Below are positions 7,156-17,540 of a stretch of DNA of 64,000 bases, in pieces. The notes below the pieces were generated by a model. It had not been told where the DNA came from, did no database searches, and worked only from the letters and a program-made list of their open reading frames with translations. The stretch spans positions 25,017-89,016 of the forward strand of contig CABSJA010000001.1 in the NCBI GenBank assembly GCA_902477915.1. Direction: 5' to 3'. How positions within the stretch are numbered: the first letter of the stretch is position 1; every line of letters begins with the position of its first letter. The translations under genes and the position numbers were made by a program. Source of the stretch: an uncultured Veillonella sp. Its GTDB lineage: Bacteria; Bacillota; Negativicutes; Veillonellales; Veillonellaceae.

Positions 7156-10100
7156 TTATTTGGTTAACCCAGCTTGTTTCATAAGCATTGCAATTTGAGC
7201 TTTCATCTCTTCATTATCTCGTTGTACTTGTTCGTACTTAGCAGATAATTCCTCATCGCGTTGTTTCATGCGTAAGTTCTCAGCTTTCAATGCAGCTACT
7301 TCATCTTGCATTACATAAGCAGAGCTGATTGGGCCAGCTTTGTAACGCGCTGGAATTGCTTTTTTAGCGTCAGATGTACCGAATTTATAAGATACACCAG
7401 CGTTAACCATATTATCATGACCACCTAAGGAAACACCCATATGAAGCATTGTAGATTCATTTGTATAGTGAGCGATACCAATAGCAGCAGCAGTACTACC
7501 TTTATAGTTGCCAACAGCCGCCAACACTTGTGTAGGTTCTAATGGATCATATTGCAATGGTTTAAGACCTGCCATGGCTGCGCTAGCTGCACCAACATCA
7601 GCGATTTTACCATCTACACTATGCATAGCATTGCGCAATTGGTTAACGTTAACCGCATCAGTGCCATTGATGCCTGGCGCTACATTAGTAATAGTATTAT
7701 TACCATTGTTTAAGCCATTTTCTGTAAGACTTACAGTGTGACCTGGTACAGGTTGACCGTTGATGGATGGAGTAATTGTGATGCCACCACCATCTACTTT
7801 TGTATCTACTGTATAAGGAATTGTAGTATTAGTTCCTGGTACAGTTTTTGTATACGTAGTAGAACCGTCTTTTAGGTTGAGGTCCTTAGCCAACTTGATA
7901 TCATAGCCATCGCCTGCAGCGTTCTTCATAACAGCCAGATTGTTGTCACTCAAACGATTTACATCAGCGCCACCTTTTAGGTTCATTGTATCGCCTAAAC
8001 CGCGAACAACTTTACCATCGTTACCAGCTTGGTCACCTTGGAATACACGACCATTTTTAGCTTTTTCGTTAAAGTCGTCGTTAACAGCTTTTAATTGATC
8101 TTCTGTTGCCGCGCGACCTGTAACAGCTACAGGGTTGTTAGGATTCCATGTTTTATTGTCCAAACCAGTCACAAAGTTACCATTTTGACCACCTGAGCTT
8201 TGGTTACCCATGATTACATCGCCAGCTTTCACAGTGTTACCTGCTGTAACAGAACCTGTGCTGCCATCGATTGTAACTTGGTTAGCGCCATTACCCGTAG
8301 TAATCGTACCAGTAGATCCATCAACTTTAACTTGTTTTGCTGGATCTGTGCCAAGTGTAATTGTATCATTCAAGGACATCTTAATCGCAGTGCCATCTAC
8401 GGAAGTCTTGATGTTGCCGTCGCCTTTGAGGTCGATTACTTCACCAAGATGTTTCTTCACAGATTGACCATCCTCTGCTTTAAGACCGAAGCCTTGTGCT
8501 TTGATGTCTTCTATTGCAGTATGCAATTGACCGCCATTTACAGCGTCTTTGCTGCCGGCAGCAATTGTACCATCTTCTACATTAGTGATTTTCTTATCAC
8601 CAGCATTAATGCCGTCTTTTGTTACCTTAGGACCGTTTTCGATAGTCAAACCATCTTTATCGATAGTAACCGCTTTGTTACCACCATCGTTGATTTGCAA
8701 GCCATCTTTAGTCAACTTAGTCGCTTCATTGGCGCCGTCTTTAATAGTTACACCATTTGTATCCATCTTAGTGTCGCCTGTTGTTACTGTGTTTGCTGTA
8801 ACAGTATCTACATTAAGATCTCTAGCCAATGCTACTTTCACAGCACCATTATCTACAGATGTAGTAATGTTCGTACCGTCACCTTTCACAGTTACAGTAT
8901 CACCAAGGGATTTCTTAACAGAAGCGCCATCTTCAGCAGTTAAACCGAAACCTTTAGTTTTAAGGTCTTCTACCGCTGTATGTAATTGACCGCCATTTAC
9001 AGCATCTTTACTGCCAGCTGCGATTATACCGTCAGCTACGTTAGTGATTTTCTTATCACTAGCGTCGATACCATCTTTAGTCATAGATGGACCATCTGTA
9101 ATCACAACGCCGTCTTTAGTAACGGACGTCAACGGATTACCTGCTGCATCATTAATAGTGAGACCGCCACCGTTTACAACAGTGTTGCCATCTGTACCAT
9201 TGTTGAAAGTAGCAGAATTTAGGCCTTTAAGGTCTTTCGCAAGACGAAGCATCAATGTATCAGTGCCATCAGCTACTACCCCAATATTATCGTCATTGGA
9301 AAGTTTCGCTGCGTCTGTAATACCACCCTTAACATTTACTTGGTTGTTAAGTTTTTTCTTGATTACAGTGCCACTGTCGCCACCGTACAACATGCCGTCG
9401 TCCATAGTGGCTACTTGGTGCTCACCAGTCTTATCAGTATACACGATACGTGTGATTCCGTCTATACCGTCAACGCCTTTTTCACCCTTAACACCTTTGG
9501 CAGCATCATCGTAACCATTTTTCACAGAAATATCGATGCCATTTTTGCCATCTTTGCCGTTTGTACCAGCAGGACCTGTTAAGCCGATGTGACCAACGCC
9601 GTCTTTACCGGAAATGGAAACTGCATCTTTGCCGTCAGCACCTGTGATGCCTACCTTACCATTGTTGCCATCTTGACCAGCTACGCCTGTAGGGCCTGTA
9701 ATGGATACGCCATCTTTACCGTCTTTGCCGTCTTTATTGACCTTAATAGAATCGGCTACAAGGTTTTTGTTCAATTTAACATTAATCGTTGTAGTGCCAG
9801 TTGTATTATCTTGGTCGATGAAAGTCTTAATATTTTCGCCGCTGTAGTTAGCGTCTGCATCAGTGCCTTCACCTTTTACGATGACAGTGGAGCCTAATTT
9901 ATTAGTCTTAGTACCACCAACGTTAGCGTCGAATTTAAGGCCTGCATTGGATTGGTTTGCCAACGCATCTTTCAATTGATCCTCTGTAGCAGCACGACCA
10001 GTTACGATGTTGTCAGCATCCCAAGTTTTGTTATCAAGACCTGTTACATAATTGCCAGTTTCTTTAGTACCATCTGCTTTAGTCGCTTCTTGGTTACCCA

Positions 10101-13100
10101 TAGTCGCTGTACCTGCTTTTACAGTTTCAGCAGCTGTTACTGTGTTAAGACCTTTAAGATCTTTTGCCAAGCGAACTTTCAACGTATCTGTACCATCAGA
10201 AACTACGCCGATATTGTCATCAGTAGTCAATTTAGTTTCGTCAGTAATGCCACCCTTAACATTTACTTGGTTGTTAAGTTTTTTCTTAATCACATTACCA
10301 GCGTCACCACCGTACAACATACCATCGTCCATTGTGGCAACTTGGTGTTCCCCAGTATTGTCTGTGTACACAATGCGTGTGATACCGTCAACGCCGTCTA
10401 CACCTTTTTCGCCTTTAACGCCTTTAGCAGCATCGTCGTAACCATTCTTAACAGACATATCGATACCGTTGGAACCATCCTTGCCGTTTGTACCAGCAGG
10501 GCCTGTTAAGCCGATGTGACCTACGCCGTCTTTACCGGAGATAGAAACTGCATCTTTACCATCAGCACCTGTGATACCAACCTTACCGTTATTACCATCT
10601 GTACCAGCTATACCTGTAGGACCTGTAATGGATACGCCGTCTTTGCCATCTCTACCATCTTTGTTGACTTTGATGGAATCGGCTACAAGGTTCTTATTCA
10701 ATTTAACATCAATTGTTGTGTTACCAGTTGTATTATCTTGTTTGATGAAAGTCTTAATGTTTTCGCCGCTGTAGTTAGCGTCTGCTTCGTTGCCTTCACC
10801 TTTTACGATGACAGTGGAACCAAGTTTATTAGTTTGAACGCCACCAACGTTAGCGTCAAATTTAAGACCTTTGTTGATCAACGCATCGGAGCTGTCTTTA
10901 ATCTTATCAGTTAAGTAGTCTACGTTAACTGCTTCGCTACCATCGTTGCCAGTTGCGTACGCCACGTTTGTTACGTGAGTACCACCAGTTTTATTAGTGT
11001 ATGCAGGACCTTCGTAAGTTACCTTAGATTTATCTGCTGTATTTGTAGCAGGATTCAAGTCGTACTTAACAGCGCGGTCATCTAATTTATCTAGGTTAGA
11101 TTTAGATGCTACGTCCTTGATAGTTACTGTTTCAGTTTGGTTTGGATGATTTTTATCTTGTACAGTCAACGCCACATCACCGTTGTTGTCTACAGTGTAG
11201 TCGCCATTGGATCCAGCTGTTTGGTTTTGAACTAAACGATAATCTGTGGAGTTGGAGCTTTGATTGTTGATAGCCTCTGTAACCTTTTTCAACTGATCTT
11301 CTGTAGCAGCACGGCCACTAACAGCAGTTGGATTTGTTACGTCCCAATCTTTATTATCTAGGCCTGTTACATAGTTGCCAGTATTGGCTGCAGGTGTGCC
11401 ATCAGATTGTTTACCCATCACAACATCGCCAGCCTTAACTGTTTCAGTAGCAGTTACTGTGTTAAGACCTTTAAGATCTTTTGCCAAACGAACTTTCAAC
11501 GTATCTGTTCCATCAGATACAACACCGATGTTATCGTCAGCTGTAAATTTGGCTGGATCTGTAATGCCACCCTTAACATTTACTTGATTGTTAAGTTTTT
11601 TCTTGATTACAGTACCAGTGTCACCACCGTATAACATGCCGTCATCCATTGTGGCAACTTGGTGTTCACCAGTATTGTCTGTGTACACAATGCGCGTAAT
11701 ACCATCAACACCGTCTACACCTTTTTCGCCCTTAACGCCTTTAGCAGCATCGTCATAGCCATTCTTAACGGACATATCGATACCATTTGTTCCGTCCTTG
11801 CCATTTGTACCAGCAGGGCCCGTTAAACCGATGTGACCTACGCCGTCTTTACCGGAGATAGATACAGCATCTTTGCCGTCAGCACCAGTGATGCCTACCT
11901 TACCATTGTTGCCGTCTTGACCAGCTACGCCAGTAGGACCTGTAATGGATACGCCATCCTTACCGTCTCTACCATCTTTGTTAACTTTGATGGAGTCAGC
12001 TACAAGGTTTTTGTTCAATTTAACATTGATTGTTGTATTACCAGTAGCATCTTGATCGATGAAAGTCTTAATGTTTTCGCCGCTGTAGTTAGCATCAGCT
12101 TCAGTGCCTTCGCCTTTCACAGCTACAGTGGAGCCTAATTTGTTCGTTTGAACGCCACCAACGTTAGCATCGAATTTCAAGCCTTTGTTGATCAACGAAT
12201 CGGAGCTGTCTTTAATTTTATCAGTTAAGTAGTCTACGTTAACTGCTTCGCTACCATCGTTGCCTGTTGCGTACGCCACGTTAGTTACATGAGTACCACC
12301 AGATTTATTAGTGCTGTTGTACGCAGGACCTTCGTAAGTAACTTTAGATTTATCTACATTACCTGTACCATCTAAATCATACTTAACTGCGCGGTCTTCT
12401 AATTTATCAAGCTCAGTTTTAGATGCAATATCTTTGATAGTTACAGTATTAATAGTACCAGATTTATCATCTTTAACCTTTAAGTCTACTTGGTTGTTTG
12501 TAACCTTGTAGGAACCGTCAGTTGTATTAGTTGGATCACCAATCAAGCGATAATCAGATGCACTAGCGCTCGCTGCTTTCACTGCATCACTGACAGTTTT
12601 CAATTGGTCTTCTGTTGCCGCACGGCCAGGTACGAATACAGGATCAGCCATATTCCAATTAGTATTATCTAAACCTGTTACAAAATTACCAGTTTGAGTG
12701 CCACCTTTGTTATCAGTACCAGTTTGTTTACCTACTGTGGCAGTACCAGCTTTCACAGTATCTGTAGCAGTCACAGATTTAAGACCTGTAATATCTTTAG
12801 CCAATTGCAATTGAAGTTTTGCATTGCCATCCGCATCAACTGCTGCAGATGTAACACCGATATTATTACCTGTTGCAAGGTCAGCCGCGTTTGTAACGCC
12901 ACCGTTTACATCCACTTGTTTGTTGAGTTTTACATTAGATGTAGCACCCATGTCGCCTTTGAATTTAAGGCCATCATTTAATGTAGCTACCTCTTCTTTA
13001 GTACCATCTGGTTTTTCATAAACAATACGAGTTGTAGTTGTACCAGCAGCACCATCTACACCAGGTTGGCCATCACGAGTAATGGAAAGATTTGTAGTAA

Positions 13101-16100
13101 CACCGTCTTTACCATTGATACCGATCTTACCATCTTTACCATTTGCACCCGTAGCAGTCACTGTTTCAACTTCAAGATTTTTGTTCATCTTAACGTCGAT
13201 CGTTGTGTTACCTGCTGTATCTTGCTTGATGAAAGTTTTGATGTTTTTGCCGCTGTAGTTAGCATCAGCTTCTGCGCCTTCACCTTGAACTTTTACAGTG
13301 GAACCTAGTTTATTAGTCTTAACACCACCAACGTTAGCATCAAATTTCATGCCTTTGTTGATTAATGCTTCGGAGCTATCTTTGATTTTATCAGTTAAGT
13401 AATCTACGTTAACTGCTTCGCTACCGTCATTACCTGTTGCGTACGCCACGTTAGTTACATGAGTGCCACCAGATTTATTAGTGCTGTTATATGTAGGGCC
13501 TTCGTATGTCACCTTGGATTTATCTACATTCCCAGAACCATCTACATCGTATTTAACAGCGCGATCGTTTAATTTGTCGAACTCAGTTTTAGACGCAATA
13601 TCTTTGATAGTAACTGTTTTTGTAGTACCGGATTTATCATCTTTTACTTTCAAATCAACTTTATTGCTAGTTACAGTGTACGCTTTATCAGTAGCTGTAT
13701 CGTTTTCGATCAAGCGATAGTCGCTAGAACCTGCATTGGCTGCTCTTACTGCATCACTAACAGTTTTCAATTGGTCTTCTGTAGCTGCACGACCAGGCAC
13801 AAATACAGGATCAGCCATGTTCCAAGTTGTATTATCTAGGCCTGTTACAAAGTTGCCAGTTTGAGTGCCACCCTTATTGTCTGTAACTGTTTGATTACCC
13901 GCTGTTGTAGTGCCAGCTTTCACAGTATCTGTAGCAGTCACGGTTTTAACATGAAGGTCTTTATTCAAAGCCACCGCAATTGTGGAGTCATCACCAGTTT
14001 GTGTAATCTTTGTAGTGATATTCGCATCACCAGACACAGTTACGGTAGAACCAAGTTTGTTTGTCTTAACGTCATTATTATCTGCGTTGAATTTCAAACC
14101 CTTGTTGATGAGTTCAGTTTTTGTATCGCTAATTTTATTTGTTAAATCAGATTTTGTAGAGTCTAACTCAGTTTTAGATGCAATATCTTTAATTGTTACC
14201 GTCTTCGTATTGGCAGGCGTACTAGCATCTTGTACAGTTAAATCAACTTTATTGCCTGTTACAGTATATGCTTTATCAGCTGCAGCGCTGTTTTCTACCA
14301 ATCGATAGTCTCCTGCTCCCGCTACATTCACTGCATATGTTTTATATGTACCATCAGTACCTTCTGTAACTGTTGTATTTTGGCCTGCAATAACCTTTAC
14401 AGCCTTTTGGGCCTCTTCACGAATAACAGTTTTACCATCGCTATTGATGTTGGATAAATCTGTTTTAGCAACCTTAGTAGGATCTACGTCAACAGTGTAG
14501 TTACGAACACCGTTTGCATCAGGTGTGCCGCCTGTAAGGGTCACCAAACCGCTAGTACCTAGGGAAACCTTAGTATCCATAGCATTTACAGTGTATGTTT
14601 TTTGACCTGTTGTAGCATCTACAGTAGCTGTTGGGATGGTTACATTATTACCAGCCTCAACGATTGTTCCTAATGCAGTAATATTCTTTTTAGCTACATT
14701 TGTAATGTTAGAAAGATCTTTATTTGCTGCATTGTCGATTTTATCTTTTGTATCATTTGTTAAGGTTACATCGATTGTTTGGTTGTTCGCTTTAGTTGTT
14801 ACATACGCGCCATCGCCTTTTACAGTCAATGTTTGGCTATCTAACAATACATCGTTTTTACCATTGTTATCATTCGTATTGCCTGCAATTTTAAGGTTTA
14901 CATTGCGCAATTGAGCTACGTTAACTGCATCGTTGTCCTTTGTACCAGCTGCAAGGTTTGTAATTTGACGTGTTTCATTGCCAACACTAGTGCTTTGACC
15001 AACAGATACAGCGCCCAATGTAGATGTTGCTACATTGCCTGTTAAAGCTGTGTATTTATTGGCACGGTTATCTGCTGCGCTTACATCATAGCCAGCTATA
15101 CCAGCCGCTGTATTCGCTACGGAATTAGAGCCTAACGCAACGCCGTCATCTTCTGTTACTTTCGCATTATAACCTAAGGCAGTGGATTTATCGCTTGTTG
15201 CCGTTGCCTTAGCGCCAAGGGCCGTACCAAAATTACCCGCTGCAGAGGCACGTACGCCTGCTGCTGTCGCATTTGTGCCCGTAGCACCTTTATTATCGTA
15301 GTTTGCATCAGCAGATGTGCCTTTAGCGCTGAAGAAGTTAGTTTGCGCTGCTTCTACAGCTTCTTTTACTGTATGGTATGTGCTATTTTTAATGCTGAAA
15401 TCAGGTGCTTTGTAGGTAGAGCCATTTGCTTCATAACCAGTATATGTAGGGCCTGCAATGGTCATAGCCAAGTTGTTATTTACATAACGCAATTGTTTAA
15501 TCGTTGCAGCGTCATTATCGTTTTGACCACCTGCTACGTTAACAATACGACGAGGCGTACCAGTATTACCAACTGCTACTACACCCGCTTCTGCAGGGTT
15601 TATTTCGTTGGTGAAAGCTGCATACGTGTTCACCAATGGACCATTGAATTCAGTACCAGCACCAAGGGCGATGGAGTTATTAGAAGAAATCTTCGCACCC
15701 GCACCTAATGCCATGGAGTTTTCACCCGTAACCTCTGCACCATTACCGATGGCTGTAGCATTGTTACTACTTGCTTTCGCAGCCGTACCAATAGCCATAG
15801 TACCCGCTTTACTAGCTTCCGCTGTACCACCGATGGCAAGAGCATTCGCTTCTAGTGCCTTTGCTTGACCACCTAAAGCGATGGCATTTAGCTGTCTAGC
15901 TTGTGCTGTTCTACCCATAGCAATCGCATTAGCACCTGTAGCATACGCCGTATTACCAAAGGCAAATGCATCTGTAGCAGTAGCACGAGAGGAATTACCC
16001 ATTGCTACTGCATTAGCTGCTTTAGTTTTAGCATTAGAACCAAATGCCATAGAATCACTTGCCGCGGCTTCAGTACGCGCTTTTGTGCCGAATGCAAGAG

Positions 16101-16860
16101 AACGTGCACCTTCTGTTACAGTATTAGTATTACCATTATAGGCTGCGCTAGGTTCATTACCACTACCTGCTACAGTAATCGGCTCAGCTGCACCGATGGC
16201 AATGGATTGATCACCCTTGGATTGCGCAGAATAACCTAAAGCAAAACTACCCGTACCACTCGCCCAAGAAGTTGTACCAATAGCTGTAGAGAAATTACCT
16301 GTCGCTGCTGATTGGCGCATCATCGCTAGAGAGTTAAAGCCACTAGATAAGGAAGCCGTGCCAATAGCCATAGCAGATGGTTTTGTGGACTGTGCATAAT
16401 TACCAAGGGAAAAAGATAAACCACCTGTAGCTTGTGCATAGTCGCCAATAGCCACACCAGAATAATACGTAGGATCACTAGACTCTTGAATCTTCGTATT
16501 GTGACCAATGGAAATACCATTTAATGCACTGCCAGAATAATATCCAGTAGTAGCAGTGCCATCTAAGGCATTCATATTACCAGGGTTTTTATAATTGTAT
16601 AAATAACTCCATTTATTACCACCATTTTGAGCTGTTGCATAGCCAGCATTTACGCCATCAATCATGATAGCTGCTGCATTTACAGATGTAATATTCACAC
16701 CCGCTAACAATGCAGCTACGGCCATAACAGCACCCATGCGAGCATGTGTTTTGCCTGTGTGCAAGGATCTAACCTTACCACCACCGCTTTTTACGATCTC
16801 AGAAACAACTACATAACACTTCTTTGTCTTGCTCCAAATAACATTGTAAATTCGATTCAT
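7156..16860 (-). CDS. Giant YadA-like trimeric autotransporter with collagen-like segments
   Basis: This 3234-aa type Vc adhesin begins with an extended signal peptide region (MNRIYNVIWSKTKKCYVVVS, with cleavage near residue 63), as in other very large autotransporters. A long YadA-type head (about 90-420) carries ALG/AIG repeats. Many neck and stalk modules (EAVNVDYLTDKIKDSS, KDNDAVNVAQLRN) alternate with a large block of near-identical repeats. Three collagen-like Gly-X-Y stretches (about residues 1628-1720, 2068-2160 and 2375-2467; for example GPTGVAGQDGNNGKVG) and a shorter one near 1240 are visible. The YadA anchor (LKPLQYDPLEPTQVL to NAGVSYKFG, about 3090-3165) is followed by a coiled-coil tail (AALKAENLRMKQRDEELSAK) that should be periplasmic. 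AGAGGGA precedes the ATG. It probably forms a very long trimeric fibre on the cell surface. Confidence 0.93.
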   Translation of the reverse strand: MNRIYNVIWSKTKKCYVVVSEIVKSGGGKVRSLHTGKTHARMGAVMAVAALLAGVNITSVNAAAIMIDGVNAGYATAQNGGNKWSYLYNYKNPGNMNALDGTATTGYYSGSALNGISIGHNTKIQESSDPTYYSGVAIGDYAQATGGLSFSLGNYAQSTKPSAMAIGTASLSSGFNSLAMMRQSAATGNFSTAIGTTSWASGTGSFALGYSAQSKGDQSIAIGAAEPITVAGSGNEPSAAYNGNTNTVTEGARSLAFGTKARTEAAASDSMAFGSNAKTKAANAVAMGNSSRATATDAFAFGNTAYATGANAIAMGRTAQARQLNAIALGGQAKALEANALAIGGTAEASKAGTMAIGTAAKASSNNATAIGNGAEVTGENSMALGAGAKISSNNSIALGAGTEFNGPLVNTYAAFTNEINPAEAGVVAVGNTGTPRRIVNVAGGQNDNDAATIKQLRYVNNNLAMTIAGPTYTGYEANGSTYKAPDFSIKNSTYHTVKEAVEAAQTNFFSAKGTSADANYDNKGATGTNATAAGVRASAAGNFGTALGAKATATSDKSTALGYNAKVTEDDGVALGSNSVANTAAGIAGYDVSAADNRANKYTALTGNVATSTLGAVSVGQSTSVGNETRQITNLAAGTKDNDAVNVAQLRNVNLKIAGNTNDNNGKNDVLLDSQTLTVKGDGAYVTTKANNQTIDVTLTNDTKDKIDNAANKDLSNITNVAKKNITALGTIVEAGNNVTIPTATVDATTGQKTYTVNAMDTKVSLGTSGLVTLTGGTPDANGVRNYTVDVDPTKVAKTDLSNINSDGKTVIREEAQKAVKVIAGQNTTVTEGTDGTYKTYAVNVAGAGDYRLVENSAAADKAYTVTGNKVDLTVQDASTPANTKTVTIKDIASKTELDSTKSDLTNKISDTKTELINKGLKFNADNNDVKTNKLGSTVTVSGDANITTKITQTGDDSTIAVALNKDLHVKTVTATDTVKAGTTTAGNQTVTDNKGGTQTGNFVTGLDNTTWNMADPVFVPGRAATEDQLKTVSDAVRAANAGSSDYRLIENDTATDKAYTVTSNKVDLKVKDDKSGTTKTVTIKDIASKTEFDKLNDRAVKYDVDGSGNVDKSKVTYEGPTYNSTNKSGGTHVTNVAYATGNDGSEAVNVDYLTDKIKDSSEALINKGMKFDANVGGVKTNKLGSTVKVQGEGAEADANYSGKNIKTFIKQDTAGNTTIDVKMNKNLEVETVTATGANGKDGKIGINGKDGVTTNLSITRDGQPGVDGAAGTTTTRIVYEKPDGTKEEVATLNDGLKFKGDMGATSNVKLNKQVDVNGGVTNAADLATGNNIGVTSAAVDADGNAKLQLQLAKDITGLKSVTATDTVKAGTATVGKQTGTDNKGGTQTGNFVTGLDNTNWNMADPVFVPGRAATEDQLKTVSDAVKAASASASDYRLIGDPTNTTDGSYKVTNNQVDLKVKDDKSGTINTVTIKDIASKTELDKLEDRAVKYDLDGTGNVDKSKVTYEGPAYNSTNKSGGTHVTNVAYATGNDGSEAVNVDYLTDKIKDSSDSLINKGLKFDANVGGVQTNKLGSTVAVKGEGTEADANYSGENIKTFIDQDATGNTTINVKLNKNLVADSIKVNKDGRDGKDGVSITGPTGVAGQDGNNGKVGITGADGKDAVSISGKDGVGHIGLTGPAGTNGKDGTNGIDMSVKNGYDDAAKGVKGEKGVDGVDGITRIVYTDNTGEHQVATMDDGMLYGGDTGTVIKKKLNNQVNVKGGITDPAKFTADDNIGVVSDGTDTLKVRLAKDLKGLNTVTATETVKAGDVVMGKQSDGTPAANTGNYVTGLDNKDWDVTNPTAVSGRAATEDQLKKVTEAINNQSSNSTDYRLVQNQTAGSNGDYTVDNNGDVALTVQDKNHPNQTETVTIKDVASKSNLDKLDDRAVKYDLNPATNTADKSKVTYEGPAYTNKTGGTHVTNVAYATGNDGSEAVNVDYLTDKIKDSSDALINKGLKFDANVGGVQTNKLGSTVIVKGEGNEADANYSGENIKTFIKQDNTTGNTTIDVKLNKNLVADSIKVNKDGRDGKDGVSITGPTGIAGTDGNNGKVGITGADGKDAVSISGKDGVGHIGLTGPAGTNGKDGSNGIDMSVKNGYDDAAKGVKGEKGVDGVDGITRIVYTDNTGEHQVATMDDGMLYGGDAGNVIKKKLNNQVNVKGGITDETKLTTDDNIGVVSDGTDTLKVRLAKDLKGLNTVTAAETVKAGTATMGNQEATKADGTKETGNYVTGLDNKTWDADNIVTGRAATEDQLKDALANQSNAGLKFDANVGGTKTNKLGSTVIVKGEGTDADANYSGENIKTFIDQDNTTGTTTINVKLNKNLVADSIKVNKDGKDGKDGVSITGPTGVAGQDGNNGKVGITGADGKDAVSISGKDGVGHIGLTGPAGTNGKDGKNGIDISVKNGYDDAAKGVKGEKGVDGIDGITRIVYTDKTGEHQVATMDDGMLYGGDSGTVIKKKLNNQVNVKGGITDAAKLSNDDNIGVVADGTDTLMLRLAKDLKGLNSATFNNGTDGNTVVNGGGLTINDAAGNPLTSVTKDGVVITDGPSMTKDGIDASDKKITNVADGIIAAGSKDAVNGGQLHTAVEDLKTKGFGLTAEDGASVKKSLGDTVTVKGDGTNITTSVDNGAVKVALARDLNVDTVTANTVTTGDTKMDTNGVTIKDGANEATKLTKDGLQINDGGNKAVTIDKDGLTIENGPKVTKDGINAGDKKITNVEDGTIAAGSKDAVNGGQLHTAIEDIKAQGFGLKAEDGQSVKKHLGEVIDLKGDGNIKTSVDGTAIKMSLNDTITLGTDPAKQVKVDGSTGTITTGNGANQVTIDGSTGSVTAGNTVKAGDVIMGNQSSGGQNGNFVTGLDNKTWNPNNPVAVTGRAATEDQLKAVNDDFNEKAKNGRVFQGDQAGNDGKVVRGLGDTMNLKGGADVNRLSDNNLAVMKNAAGDGYDIKLAKDLNLKDGSTTYTKTVPGTNTTIPYTVDTKVDGGGITITPSINGQPVPGHTVSLTENGLNNGNNTITNVAPGINGTDAVNVNQLRNAMHSVDGKIADVGAASAAMAGLKPLQYDPLEPTQVLAAVGNYKGSTAAAIGIAHYTNESTMLHMGVSLGGHDNMVNAGVSYKFGTSDAKKAIPARYKAGPISSAYVMQDEVAALKAENLRMKQRDEELSAKYEQVQRDNEEMKAQIAMLMKQAGLTK
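9200..13930 (-). repeat. Long in-frame repeats inside the giant adhesin gene
   Basis: Blocks of about 0.9-1.3 kb recur with high identity. One marker, the segment coding EAVNVDYLTDKIKDSS, appears near 10890, 12200 and 13370. The collagen-like segment appears near 9460-9735, 10380-10655 and 11700-11975. Such repeats can expand, contract or convert by recombination, and they are a risk for collapsed assembly. The spacings were measured by eye. Confidence 0.85.
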
Positions 16861-17047
16861 AATTTTCCCTCTAGCTTACAACACACACAGATAAGTTCAT
16901 TTCTCACAATAATTTCACTAAAACTTCATCATTGTTGATTGTCATAATAATATCAAAATATTTCTATATGGTAAATAAAAATTCATTTTATATTCATCTT
17001 TGCTTAGTTTATAAAATAATACCAATTATGTACACTTTACTCCACAT

Positions 17048-17078
17048 AAAAAAAACGTTATCAATAAATAACGCTTTT
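17048..17078 (-). terminator. Terminator-like hairpin with T8
   Basis: A short stem (AACGTTAT with ATAACGCT) is followed on the minus strand by eight T. It lies about 190 bases upstream of the giant adhesin start codon and downstream of an already terminated gene, so it ends either a small RNA or a premature leader transcript. Confidence 0.5.
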
Positions 17079-17404
17079 TAGTGTAAATTATTCTTGTTTT
17101 TATCTCTTTTTTCTATAGACTATATAATAATCACTCTATTTTTTATGCATTTTTTATAATTAACCAAATATTTATTCATATTTTCGCAGCAAAAAATTTT
17201 ACAATTTAAAATTATCAATTTTGGTTTATTAATAAGAAATATTTATAGAGAAATGCCGTTAAGCCCTATAACACCTTGTATTATGGTATATGCTAGGCTA
17301 GGATATAAATTAATAACTCTTATGATTACTGATGTTATATATAAACGCACTCTATGATTTGTATAAATAAATATTACTACTAGATCAAAACTCTCTTTAA
17401 ACAC

Positions 17405-17450
17405 TAAAAAAGACCCATGTATTAGCTATTTTCCAATACATGGGTCTTTT
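17405..17450 (-). terminator. Terminator of the first classical autotransporter gene
   Basis: A 13-bp stem (AGACCCATGTATT with AATACATGGGTCT, 17411-17447) has six T on the minus side. The same stem sequence, slightly changed, occurs after the paralogous gene (20410-20453), showing that the 3' flanks were duplicated together with the genes. Confidence 0.8.
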
Positions 17451-17540
17451 ACTATTCTTTTATCTGTACATATATTTGTATATATATTTATATACTTTTA
17501 CCTAATATACTTAGATATCAATATACCTTTATATACTATA

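Larger units (their letters stand above)
16861..17540. other. AT-rich spacer upstream of the giant adhesin
   Basis: This 680-base spacer contains the leader of the giant adhesin (RBS AGAGGGA), a minus-strand terminator-like hairpin at 17048-17078, and the terminator of the autotransporter gene at 17541. I see no protein gene. The two minus-strand terminators about 330 bases apart leave room for a short RNA between 17080 and 17400, but no clear promoter or fold is visible. Confidence 0.6.

Noticed and set aside
8200..8943. Long plus-strand open frames inside the adhesin genes (also 1335-1886, 9952-10509, 17754-18365, 20650-21324)
   Set aside because: They lie opposite convincing minus-strand autotransporter genes, have repetitive Cys/Tyr/Phe-rich products, and lack ribosome sites. 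They follow from codon bias on the coding strand.
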